Source of the DNA: Elusimicrobiota bacterium | GTDB taxonomy: Bacteria; Elusimicrobiota; Elusimicrobia; UBA1565 | DNA length: 40,448 bases | NCBI GenBank assembly: GCA_016218495.1 | Contig: JACRDU010000072.1 | Span: 1 to 40,448 of the forward strand | Direction: 5' to 3' | Shown here: piece by piece, positions 31,201 to 38,923 of the stretch | Layout of the letters: the number at the start of each line of letters is the position of its first letter | Position numbering within the stretch: position 1 is the stretch's first letter | Translations under genes and position numbers: made by a program | The notes under the pieces: model-generated | What the model was told of the DNA's origin: nothing | The model's input: only the letters and a program-made list of their open reading frames with translations | Database searches by the model: none

Positions 31201-32432
31201 GGGCGCTGCTAGCCCTCCTCCTCCTCGCCTCGCCCGCCGCGGCGGGGCTCTCCGCGCCGGACGAGGCCTTCCTGGAGGAGCTCTCGCGCCGTTCCTTCCG
31301 CTACTTCTGGGACCATGCGGACCCGCAGACCGGCCTGGTCCTCGACCGGGCGCGCGCCGACGGCTCGGGCCCCGACGCGGAACACCGGCATGTGACCAGC
31401 GCGGCGACGACGGGCTTCGGCCTGAGCGCGCTGTGCATCGGGGCCGAGCGCGGCTGGGTGACCCGTCCCGCCGCGCTGGCCCGCGCCCTCAAGACCCTGC
31501 GCTTCCTGGCGCGCAAGGCCCCGCGCGAGCGCGGCTGGTTCTACCACTGGATGGACGGCCGCGACGGCAAGCGGGTCTGGAACAGCGAGCTCTCCTCCAT
31601 CGACACCGCCCTGCTGCTGGCCGGGGTGCTGACGGCGAAGGGCTGCTTCAAGGACAAGGAGGTGACGCGCCTGGCCGATTCCATCTACGGGGCGGTGGAC
31701 TTCCCGTGGATGCTGGCCGGGGACGCGGGGCTCCTCTCGATGGGCTGGTATCCCGACAAGGGCTTCATCCCCAGCCGCTGGGACACCTACAGCGAGGGGC
31801 CGCTGCTCTACATCCTGGGCGTTGCGGCGAAGAAGGGCCTGCCGCCTGCTGCATGGAAATCCTGGAAGCGCGACTGGATGACCTACGCCGGCATCCGCTA
31901 CCTCAATCCCGGCACCCCGCTCTTCACCCACCAGTACCCGCAGGCCTGGGCGGACCTGCGAGGGCGCAAGGACGAAGACGGTACGGACTACTTCGAGAAC
32001 TCGGTGCTGGCCACGCGCGCCCACAAGCGCTTCTGCCTCGACAACGGCTACGCCGAGGACCTCTGGGGCGTGACGGCCTCCGACGGCCCGAAGGGCTATG
32101 TGGCCTGGGGCGGCCCGCCCAAGCACCCCGACATCGACGGGACGGTGGTGCCGGCGGCGGCGGGCGGGTCCTTGATGTTCGCTCCGGGAATAACGGTGCC
32201 CGTCCTCGAGGCGATGAAAGAGCGCTTCGGCGCCCGGGTCTGGGGGCCCTACGGCTTCGTCGACGCCTTCCACCCCGCCACGGGCTGGACGGGGAAGGAC
32301 GTGCTCGGCATCGACGTGGGCATCACGTTGCTCAGCACGGAGAACCTGCGCTCGGGAGCCGTCTGGCGCTGGTTCATGGCCAATCCCGAGGTCCCGGCCG
32401 CGCTCGACGCGATGGGCGTGAAGAAGGACTAG
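31197..32432 (+). CDS. Glycoamylase-like / GH144-type glucanase, exported
   Basis: 411 residues from a GTG overlapping the GH3 stop. A short signal peptide (RALLALLLLASPAAAGLS) is followed by an alpha/alpha-barrel-like protein with FLEELSRRSFRYFWDHADPQ, VTSAATTGFGLSALCIGAERG, GWFYHWMDGRDGKRVWNSEL and YSEGPLLYILG. This is the Glycoamylase domain family (PF10091), whose characterised members are GH144 endo-beta-1,2-glucanases. Position behind a GH3 enzyme supports beta-glucan breakdown in the periplasm or outside. The beta-1,2 specificity is inferred from the family. It is translationally coupled to the GH3 gene. Confidence 0.85.
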   Translation: MRALLALLLLASPAAAGLSAPDEAFLEELSRRSFRYFWDHADPQTGLVLDRARADGSGPDAEHRHVTSAATTGFGLSALCIGAERGWVTRPAALARALKTLRFLARKAPRERGWFYHWMDGRDGKRVWNSELSSIDTALLLAGVLTAKGCFKDKEVTRLADSIYGAVDFPWMLAGDAGLLSMGWYPDKGFIPSRWDTYSEGPLLYILGVAAKKGLPPAAWKSWKRDWMTYAGIRYLNPGTPLFTHQYPQAWADLRGRKDEDGTDYFENSVLATRAHKRFCLDNGYAEDLWGVTASDGPKGYVAWGGPPKHPDIDGTVVPAAAGGSLMFAPGITVPVLEAMKERFGARVWGPYGFVDAFHPATGWTGKDVLGIDVGITLLSTENLRSGAVWRWFMANPEVPAALDAMGVKKD

Positions 32433-32477
32433 CGTCCGCCCGGGCGCGTGTCCAGCCAGACGGCCGACAAAGCCTCC

Positions 32478-33653
32478 CTAGCCTCGCGTCGAGCGGACCA
32501 GATAGTCGGCGAGCCCTGGGAAGAATCCGACCGTGCGGAGGGCGGGCCCGCAGGTCCTGGGGTTGAGCAGGAGACTCTGTATCCGCCTGCCCAGGCGCAG
32601 CCTGGACCCGAACTCCGTCTCCCAATCTTCGCGCCACTGCTGCGCCACGGCGTGGAGCCCGGGGGTCTTCGAGAGCCGCTCGGCGAGCAGGACGGCCGAG
32701 CGCAGGGCCATGGCCTGGCCGTCGCCGCATAGGGGAGGGATCATCGCCGCCGCGTCGCCGATGAAGAGGACGGGTCCGGAGGCGGCCCCCTTCGGCGCGA
32801 AAGAGACGTGGGCAACGGCAAGCGTCGCTTCCGGACAGGGGGAGAGGGCCCCCAGGCGCGTCCCCAGGCTGGGGCTGGCCGAAGAGAGCGCCCGGCGCAC
32901 GCTCTCCCAGTCGGCGGCCGGTACGCCCTTGAGGAACCGGGCCTCGAGCAGCATGCAGACGTTCACGAAGCCCCCCTCGATGAAGCTCAGGCCGCAATAG
33001 CCTCCATCGAAGAGATGGATCTCGACGGATTGCGCGAGCTCGAGCGCCAGGCGGCGGCCCGCGGGGGTGCCCAGCGGGCGATGGTGACGCTTGAGCCCCA
33101 CGAATCGGGATTCCTCCACGCGGACGGACCGTTCGGGATGGAGGGGGCTCGAACGACCGAAGGCCCCGATGACGAGGGCCGCTTCCAGATTCCGGGCGGT
33201 CCCGGGACCACCGTGCTCGAATCGCACCGTGGCCCCGAGGTCCGAAGGGGTGATGCCTGTGACCCGCGCCTCTTCGATCGCCGCGGCTCCAGCCGCCCGG
33301 GCATGCTGGAAAAGGACTTCGTCGAGCGCGCGCCGGCTGACCCCCCAAGCCTCCCCCGGAAGGTCAAAGGCCGCCGGAGGGCCCGAAGGCGGGAAGAAGC
33401 GGCTCTTGGTGATGCGGGCGGGCCCGCGCGCCTCCAGCGCCTCCCAGCAGCCGATCCGTTCCAGCAGTCCGCGGCTCTCGGTGGAGAGGAATTCGCCGCA
33501 GAGCTTGTCGCGGGGAAAGGCCTCCTTCTCAAGGAGCACGACCTGCCGCCCCGCGCGGGACAGCAGGCAGGCCGCCGCGCTGCCGGCCGGCCCGCCGCCC
33601 ACGACGGCCACCTCGCAGCGCTCGGGGACTGCCGTCGGCCCCGGGGCGCTCAC
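32478..33653 (-). CDS. FAD-dependent oxidoreductase, geranylgeranyl-reductase-like
   Basis: 391 residues from a GTG overlapping the methyltransferase stop (GTGA). An alternative ATG upstream (MADGHPQ) would overlap by 23 bases. FAD motifs are clear: VAVVGGGPAGSAAACLLSRA, LLEKEAFPRDKLCGEFLS and the late GD motif VLFIGDAAAMIPPLCGDG. This is the group that includes geranylgeranyl reductases and halogenase-like monooxygenases. In type III PKS operons such an enzyme is a common third gene and probably hydroxylates or oxidises the polyketide ring. The order PKS, methyltransferase, oxidoreductase is preserved here. Confidence 0.87.
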   Translation of the reverse strand: MSAPGPTAVPERCEVAVVGGGPAGSAAACLLSRAGRQVVLLEKEAFPRDKLCGEFLSTESRGLLERIGCWEALEARGPARITKSRFFPPSGPPAAFDLPGEAWGVSRRALDEVLFQHARAAGAAAIEEARVTGITPSDLGATVRFEHGGPGTARNLEAALVIGAFGRSSPLHPERSVRVEESRFVGLKRHHRPLGTPAGRRLALELAQSVEIHLFDGGYCGLSFIEGGFVNVCMLLEARFLKGVPAADWESVRRALSSASPSLGTRLGALSPCPEATLAVAHVSFAPKGAASGPVLFIGDAAAMIPPLCGDGQAMALRSAVLLAERLSKTPGLHAVAQQWREDWETEFGSRLRLGRRIQSLLLNPRTCGPALRTVGFFPGLADYLVRSTRG

Positions 33654-34375
33654 TTGCGGATGACCATCTGCCATCGGAAGGCCCAGCGCCAGGAGATCTG
33701 TGGACGGGGCAAGCCGGTCCGGCGGACGAGGTCTTCCAGGTCCGCGCGGCTGAAGGCCCTCAGGACCGAGGCCGGAGCGTCGTGCCGGATCAGGCGGTTG
33801 CGCGAGAGCGCCCCGGTGACGGCCTTGACCCCCCAGTAGGCGGCGGGATGGCGGTGGAGGTCGTTGACCACCAGGCCCCAGCGGCACAGCGCGAACATCT
33901 TCTTGAGGGCCGTCGCGGCGCTCTCCCTCGGACAGTGGTGGAGCAGGAGCGCGGCATGGACGATGTCGTAGGACTCGGTCTGGGGCATCGCGAAGAGGTC
34001 ATGGACGGAGAAGCGCAGGTTCTTAAGCCCGCGCGAGCCGTCGCGCGCGAAATCCACGGCGGCGGGAGAAAGGTCGATCCCGTGCGCCCGCAAGGAGAGC
34101 CCCCGCTCGCGCGCCCAGGCGGCGATGACGCGCACCGTGTCCCCGCCGCCCGCTCCGACATCGAGCAGGCTCAGGTTCCGGCGGCCCCGGGGGATGAGGA
34201 CCTCTACGCCCGCCAGGCTGGGGGGGTAGCCCCCTAGCGCGCGGTTCAGCCCGGCGAGCTCGCGCAGGGTCCGGCGCAGCTCGCCGGGCTTGACGGCCGG
34301 GTCGTCCATCAGCTCGGAGACGGCGCTTCGCCTGGTGAAATCGGGCCAGAAGACGGGGGGCTCAGCCTGCGGCAA
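33650..34375 (-). CDS. Class I SAM-dependent methyltransferase of the type III PKS operon
   Basis: 241 residues. The SAM-binding motif LSLLDVGAGGGDTVRVIAAW (about 68-87) is followed by acidic HGIDLSPAAVDFA and the post-motif YDIVHAALLLHHCP. The region before the motif is a helical cap (RRTLRELAGLNRALGGYPPS). It overlaps the PKS gene by 14 bases and the oxidoreductase by 4. It probably O- or C-methylates the product of the polyketide synthase. The substrate is inferred from context only. Confidence 0.85.
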   Translation of the reverse strand: MPQAEPPVFWPDFTRRSAVSELMDDPAVKPGELRRTLRELAGLNRALGGYPPSLAGVEVLIPRGRRNLSLLDVGAGGGDTVRVIAAWARERGLSLRAHGIDLSPAAVDFARDGSRGLKNLRFSVHDLFAMPQTESYDIVHAALLLHHCPRESAATALKKMFALCRWGLVVNDLHRHPAAYWGVKAVTGALSRNRLIRHDAPASVLRAFSRADLEDLVRRTGLPRPQISWRWAFRWQMVIRK

Positions 34376-35528
34376 GGACCGCCCCCTCCATCGTCAGCCC
34401 CGGGCCGAAACCCAGCGCCGCCACCGGGCCGCGCGAGCGGAGCAAGGCGCGCTCGAGCACGAAGAAGATCGTCGCGCTCGACATGTTGCCGTAGCCGCGC
34501 AGGACCTCGAGCGAGGCGGAGACCTGAGAGTCGTCTAATCCCAAGGCTTTCTGGACGCCCGCCACGATCCCGTGCCCTCCGGGATGCACGGCCCATCCCG
34601 CCGCCTCCGAGCGCTGCAGGCCGGCGGCCTCGAGGAGCTCCGAGGCGAACGGGGCGGCGGCCTTGCTCAGGGAAGCGGGGATGCGGCGGTCGAGGCGCAT
34701 CTCGAATCCCGAATCCCCGATGCGCCAGGACATCTGCTCGAGGCTGTCCGGGCTGACGCGGCAGTGCGTGGCGGCGAGGTCGGCGATGCCTCCGTCCCGG
34801 CTGGCGCGGCCGGCGTATACCGCCGCGGCGGCGCCGTCGGAGAAGAGCGCGTTGGCGAACTGGAGCCCGGGCGACGCGCCCTTCTGGAAGTGCAGGGTGC
34901 ACAGCTCCACCGAGACCTGGAGGACGACGGCCTCCGGCCAGGCGCGCACGATGTCGTCGGCCGCCCTCAGGCCGTTGATGCCCGCGTAGCAGCCCATGAA
35001 GCCGATGAGCGTGCGCTTGACGGTGGGCGGCAGGCCGAGCCGTCCCATGAGCAGGATTTCCGGGCCGGGCGCGAAGAACCCCGTACAGGTCGTTATCAGC
35101 AGGTGCGTGACCTCCGCGGGCGACACTCCCGATGCCGCCAGTGCGCGGCGGGCCGCCGCTTCGGCCAAGGCGACGCTCTCGGCCTCATAGGCCTTCATGC
35201 GCGCGGCGGTGCCGGGGAACGGGTCCAGGGCCCAGTTCTTCGGGAAGAAGGAGAAGTCCGCAGGGTCCTCTTGGCAGAAATCCGGCAGGACGCTGTGGCG
35301 GGTCTCGATCCGGCTGGCCTTGTAGATCCGTTCGAGGCGGCCCAGGGTTTCCTCAAGGGCGGGGTCACCGGCGTTGGCCCGGGCGACGCGGCTCGTGAAG
35401 CCGAGAGCCCGGGACTGGGTGAGGCGATGCCGGCCGACGGCGGTTCCGATTCCGTAGAGGCGCGTCGCGGGCGGCCTGGAGCGCCTGCGTGCGGGAGCGG
35501 GCAAGAGGGTCGGAGAATCGAGGCTCAT
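34362..35528 (-). CDS. Type III polyketide synthase (chalcone/stilbene synthase family)
   Basis: 388 residues, full length. The catalytic triad is intact: C180 in IGFMGCYAGINGLRAA, H315 in WAVHPGGHGIV and N348 in LRGYGNMSSAT. The C-terminal GFGPGLTMEGAVL motif is also typical. Such homodimers extend a starter acyl-CoA with malonyl-CoA and cyclise it, giving alkylresorcinols, alkylpyrones or similar phenolic lipids in bacteria. The two downstream genes (methyltransferase, FAD enzyme) would tailor it. The first 20 residues are Pro/Arg-rich and may be a poorly conserved extension. TGCTATGAT ends 8 bases before the ATG. Confidence 0.94.
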   Translation of the reverse strand: MSLDSPTLLPAPARRRSRPPATRLYGIGTAVGRHRLTQSRALGFTSRVARANAGDPALEETLGRLERIYKASRIETRHSVLPDFCQEDPADFSFFPKNWALDPFPGTAARMKAYEAESVALAEAAARRALAASGVSPAEVTHLLITTCTGFFAPGPEILLMGRLGLPPTVKRTLIGFMGCYAGINGLRAADDIVRAWPEAVVLQVSVELCTLHFQKGASPGLQFANALFSDGAAAAVYAGRASRDGGIADLAATHCRVSPDSLEQMSWRIGDSGFEMRLDRRIPASLSKAAAPFASELLEAAGLQRSEAAGWAVHPGGHGIVAGVQKALGLDDSQVSASLEVLRGYGNMSSATIFFVLERALLRSRGPVAALGFGPGLTMEGAVLAAG

Positions 35529-35536
35529 GCGTGAGA

Positions 35537-35545
35537 ATCATAGCA
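35537..35545 (-). promoter_or_regulatory. Extended -10 promoter (TGCTATGAT)
   Basis: TATGAT with upstream TGC ends 8 bases before the ATG of the type III PKS gene, predicting a leader of 0-1 base. Confidence 0.55.
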
Positions 35546-35670
35546 GGGCGGAGCCGCGGGGTGACGTCCGTCATGATAATGTTGCCCTGGGGCGAAGGAA
35601 CGGCGATGGCTTGGAACCGCTGTCGAGGCTATCGTGGGTCCGGTGGCCGGCGGCCGCGGAGGGAGGGACG

Positions 35671-35787
35671 ATGGCGAGAAAGACGGATTGGGGGCGATAT
35701 TTCGCGCAGCGCTCGGGCTCGAAGGCGAAGGCCCCTCCCCGCGCGCCCCGCAAACAGACGAAGGGACGCTCGTCCCGAAGGGACTGA
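35671..35787 (+). CDS. Possible small basic protein (38 residues)
   Basis: An ATG with GGAGG 4 bases upstream opens a 38-residue reading frame, MARKTDWGRYFAQRSG followed by a Lys/Arg/Pro-rich tail ending RSSRRD. It is the only gene candidate in the 296-base gap between the PKS operon and the GNAT gene. The rest of the gap shows no RNA gene, no clear promoter and no repeat. The composition would suit a nucleic-acid-binding peptide, but chance in GC-rich DNA is quite possible. Confidence 0.35.
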   Translation: MARKTDWGRYFAQRSGSKAKAPPRAPRKQTKGRSSRRD

Positions 35788-35824
35788 ACCGGCCGCGATG
35801 GGCGTGAAGCGTCCCTAGCCCCCC

Positions 35825-36316
35825 TCAGGCGGGGCGGAGGCGGGCCATGACGAGGATGTCGTCATAAGCCCCATCCAGGAGGCGCGCGTTCTTCTTGCGG
35901 CCTTCTTCGACGAATCCCGAACGGAGGTAGAGCCGGATGGCCGGCTCGTTGGAGGCGAAGACCTCCAGCTCGACGCGCTCGATCCCCTTGGAGAAGGCGT
36001 CCATCACCGCGGCCTCGAGCAGGCGGCGCCCGATGCCGCGGCCGCGGTGGCCGGCGACCACGGCCATCCCCAGCTGCCCCGAGTGCCTCAGACCGGGGCG
36101 GTCCTTGCGGATGACGTCGCACCAGCCGAGGACCCGTCCCTCTTCGACGGCGAAGAGCTGGCTCTCACCCCTCTCGACCAGGCCCTGGACGAACGCCGAG
36201 ACGCTCTCCAGGGGCGGAGCCTCGGTGAAGAGCAGGTACCGGCGCTCGCGGGCGACGGAGTCCAGGGCATCCCGGAAGGCCCCTGCCAGGTCGGCCGACG
36301 AAGGCAGGATCTCCAC
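35825..36316 (-). CDS. GNAT-family N-acetyltransferase
   Basis: 163 residues from a GTG, one base after the permease stop. The acetyl-CoA pyrophosphate-binding loop is HRGRGIGRRLLEAAV (about 90-104). Beta-4/5 follow with VELEVFASNEPAIRLYLRSGF, the usual GNAT motif B. The N-terminus is less conserved, as expected. It transfers an acetyl group to an amine of unknown identity. Co-transcription with a sugar ABC importer could mean an amino-sugar or sugar-derived substrate, or it could be a passenger gene. No Shine-Dalgarno is obvious, so coupling to the permease stop is likely. Confidence 0.85.
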   Translation of the reverse strand: MEILPSSADLAGAFRDALDSVARERRYLLFTEAPPLESVSAFVQGLVERGESQLFAVEEGRVLGWCDVIRKDRPGLRHSGQLGMAVVAGHRGRGIGRRLLEAAVMDAFSKGIERVELEVFASNEPAIRLYLRSGFVEEGRKKNARLLDGAYDDILVMARLRPA

Positions 36317-36317
36317 G

Positions 36318-37418
36318 CTACCTGCCGCCCAGCCTCGTGTCGAGCCAGACGGCCAGGGCCAGGACCAGCCCGCGCACGACGAGCTTGTACTCGGGGCTGA
36401 CCGCCAGCAGGGTCATCCCGTTGAGCAGCAGGGTCATGATGAGGGCGCCCGAGAGCACCCCCAGGGCCGTGCCCCGGCCGCCCTTGAGGCTGGTGCCGCC
36501 GATGACGCAGGCGGCCACGGCGTCGAGCTCCAGCAGGTCTCCCACCGTCGTGGTCGAGGCTCCGGCATAGGCCGTCTGCAGGAAGCCCGTAAGGGCCGTG
36601 AAGGCGCCCATCAGCGTGAACGCGCCCAGCACCACCTTGGCGACGGGGACGCCGGAGAGGACGGCGGCCTCTTCGTTGCCGCCGATGGCGTAGAGCCAGC
36701 GCCCGAAGGGCGTCAGCTCGGTGAGCACGACGACGAAGAGCGTGGCGGCCGCCAGGATGAGGACGGGCAGGGGCACGCCGCGGAACGCGTTGGCGACGAG
36801 CAGCCCCAGGAGCAGGGCCTGGGAGGCGACGAGCCGGGGGAGGACGCGCGGCTCCAGGTCACCTTTCGCCTTGAAGCCGTCCCAGGCCAGCAGCGCCCAG
36901 GCCGCCAGGAGCAGGGCCCAGCCGGCGGCCTTCGGCAGGTACCAGGTGGTCAGCGCGGCGTAGAGGTTGGTCTGGCCTCCCGGGGCCACGGGGACGGTGG
37001 AATTGTGGATGACCAGCCAGAAGAGGCCCTTGAAGACGAGCAGCCCGCCCAGCGTGATGATGAAGGCGGGCACCCGCTCGCGGACGATCAGCCAGCCCAT
37101 GGAGCGCCAGAGCAGCAGGCCCACGGCCAGGGCCAGCAGCAGGGCCGCGGGGGCCGGCCAGCCGTGCTTGAAGACGAGCACGCTGGCGATGCCTCCCAGG
37201 AGGCCCGCCCCGCTGCCGGCCGAGAGGTCGATGTGGCCGGGCAGGATGACCAGCAGCATGCCCAGGGCCAGCAGGGCGGTGGTCGAGAGCTCGATGGCCA
37301 GCATCGAGAGGTTGCGCGGGCTCAGGAACTGCGGCGAGAGCGCGGAGAAGACCGCGACCAGGGCTATGAGGGCCGCCGCCGAGGAGACGGCGCGAGGAGA
37401 GAGTCGTTGTTGGTCCAT
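36318..37418 (-). CDS. xylH-like: ABC sugar transporter permease (XylH/RbsC family)
   Basis: 366 residues with about ten membrane helices. Family marks include LVILPGHIDLSAGSG, the cytoplasmic coupling-loop region ELTPFGRWLYAIGGNEEAAVLSG and CVIGGTSLKGGRGTALGVLSGALIM. The start overlaps the ATPase stop by one base (TAATG). The chain length and extra helices suit the longer xylose-type (XylH) permeases rather than RbsC. It forms the membrane channel for the ATPase and binding protein encoded upstream. The exact sugar is inferred from the XylF-like binding protein. Confidence 0.9.
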   Translation of the reverse strand: MDQQRLSPRAVSSAAALIALVAVFSALSPQFLSPRNLSMLAIELSTTALLALGMLLVILPGHIDLSAGSGAGLLGGIASVLVFKHGWPAPAALLLALAVGLLLWRSMGWLIVRERVPAFIITLGGLLVFKGLFWLVIHNSTVPVAPGGQTNLYAALTTWYLPKAAGWALLLAAWALLAWDGFKAKGDLEPRVLPRLVASQALLLGLLVANAFRGVPLPVLILAAATLFVVVLTELTPFGRWLYAIGGNEEAAVLSGVPVAKVVLGAFTLMGAFTALTGFLQTAYAGASTTTVGDLLELDAVAACVIGGTSLKGGRGTALGVLSGALIMTLLLNGMTLLAVSPEYKLVVRGLVLALAVWLDTRLGGR

Positions 37419-38923
37419 TATTTCCCCATGGCGGCGGTCAGCAGGTCTTCCTGCGAGGCCCCGCGCCCGAATTCGCCGGTCAGACGCCCTTCGCGCATCA
37501 TAAGGATCCGGTCGGACATGCCGATGAGCTCGGGCAGCTCGCTGGAGACGAGCAGCACGGCCTTGCCGTCGGCGCTCAGGCGGTTGATGACCTCGTAGAT
37601 CTCGACCTTCGCCCCGACGTCCACGCCGCGCGTGGGCTCGTCGAGGAGGACGACGCCGGGGCCGGTCATCAGCACGCGGCCCAGGACGACCTTCTGCTGG
37701 TTCCCGCCCGAGAGCCCGCCCACGCGCGCCGAGAGGCCGGGGGCCTTCACCCGCAGGGAGCCGAACTGGGCCGCGTTGTCCTCGGCCTCGGCGGCGAGGT
37801 CCAGCAGGGCGCGCCCGCTCAGGCGCGAGAGGCTCGAGAGCGAAAGGTTGAAGCCGACGGCCTGGTCGAGGAAGAGCCCGAACCGCCGCCTGTCCTCGCT
37901 GACCAGGGCCAGGCCCTTGGCCAGCCGCTCGGGCGGCGCCCCGGGAGGCAGGGGGGCGCCGTCGAGGAGGACTTCGCCGCCGACGCGCACGCCCCAGGCG
38001 CCGAAGAGGTGCATCAGGAGCTCGGTGCGCCCCGCGCCCATCAGCCCGCCCAGGCCGACGACCTCGCCGGCGCGCACGCTCAGCGAGACGTCCTTGAGGA
38101 AGGGGGGGCGGCCGGGCGCGGGGGCGACGGAGAGGGAGCGGAACTCCAGCCGGGGACGGCCCGGGTGGGCGGCGCGGCGCGGGAAGAGCTCGGTCAGCGC
38201 GCGGCCGACCATGTGGCGGATGACCGTCTCGGGGCCGGCCTCGGCGGCCGTCAGCGTGGCGACGCTGGCCCCGTCGCGCAGGACGGTGACGCGGTCGGCC
38301 AGGGCGAAGACCTCCTCGAGGCGATGGGAGATGTAGACCAGCCCCATCCCCCGCTGGCGCAGGTCCCGGAGGATGTCCATGAGGCGGCCGGCTTCCGAAG
38401 CGGTCAGCGCCGCCGTCGGCTCGTCGAGTATGAGGACCTTGGACTCCTTGCGCAGGGCCTTGAGGATCTCCAGGAGCTGCTTGACCCCCGTGCCGAGCTC
38501 CCGTACCGGCAGGTCCGGGTCTATCGACAGGGAGAAGCGCCCGAGCAGGGCCTTCGCCGCCGAGCGCATGGAGGGGTAGTCGATCAGCGGGCCGCGGCGG
38601 GGCTCGTCCCCCAGGAAGAGGTTCTCCGCCACGCTCATCTCGGGGACCAGGGCCAGCTCCTGGCAGATGGCCGCCACGCCGGCGCGCTCGGCCGCGCGCA
38701 CGCTGGCGAAGGAGGCCGGCCGCCCGCCGACGAGGAGCTCGCCCTCGTAGGACCCGGCCGGATGCACCCCCGAGAGGACCTTGATGAGGGTGGACTTGCC
38801 GGCCCCGTTCTCGCCGCACAGCGCATGAAGCTCGCCGGCGCGCAGGTCGAAGCTGACCCCCGAGAGGGCGACGACCCCCGGGAAGCGCTTGACGACGCCG
38901 CGCGCCTCGAGCAGCGGCGTCAC
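37418..38923 (-). CDS. xylG-like: ABC sugar transporter ATPase with two nucleotide-binding domains (XylG/RbsA family)
   Basis: 501 residues with a duplicated ATPase. Domain 1 has Walker A GENGAGKST and Walker B ILDEPTAAL, but its signature is LGTGVKQLLE rather than the usual GxQQ form. Domain 2 has a degenerate Walker A (GLMGAGRTE), a perfect signature LSGGNQQKV and Walker B LLDEPTRGVD. This asymmetry is normal for carbohydrate-uptake (CUT2) ATPases. It energises the XylH-like permease. The GTG start overlaps the stop of the binding-protein gene (GTGA). Confidence 0.93.
   Translation of the reverse strand: MTPLLEARGVVKRFPGVVALSGVSFDLRAGELHALCGENGAGKSTLIKVLSGVHPAGSYEGELLVGGRPASFASVRAAERAGVAAICQELALVPEMSVAENLFLGDEPRRGPLIDYPSMRSAAKALLGRFSLSIDPDLPVRELGTGVKQLLEILKALRKESKVLILDEPTAALTASEAGRLMDILRDLRQRGMGLVYISHRLEEVFALADRVTVLRDGASVATLTAAEAGPETVIRHMVGRALTELFPRRAAHPGRPRLEFRSLSVAPAPGRPPFLKDVSLSVRAGEVVGLGGLMGAGRTELLMHLFGAWGVRVGGEVLLDGAPLPPGAPPERLAKGLALVSEDRRRFGLFLDQAVGFNLSLSSLSRLSGRALLDLAAEAEDNAAQFGSLRVKAPGLSARVGGLSGGNQQKVVLGRVLMTGPGVVLLDEPTRGVDVGAKVEIYEVINRLSADGKAVLLVSSELPELIGMSDRILMMREGRLTGEFGRGASQEDLLTAAMGK

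Noticed and set aside
32433-32477. GCCCGGGC palindrome after the GH144-like gene as a terminator
   Set aside because: The stem is only 4 bp each side and no T-run follows.
35937-37598. Plus-strand frame opposite the GNAT and permease genes
   Set aside because: Gln/Gly/Asp/Glu-rich antisense translation without domains.
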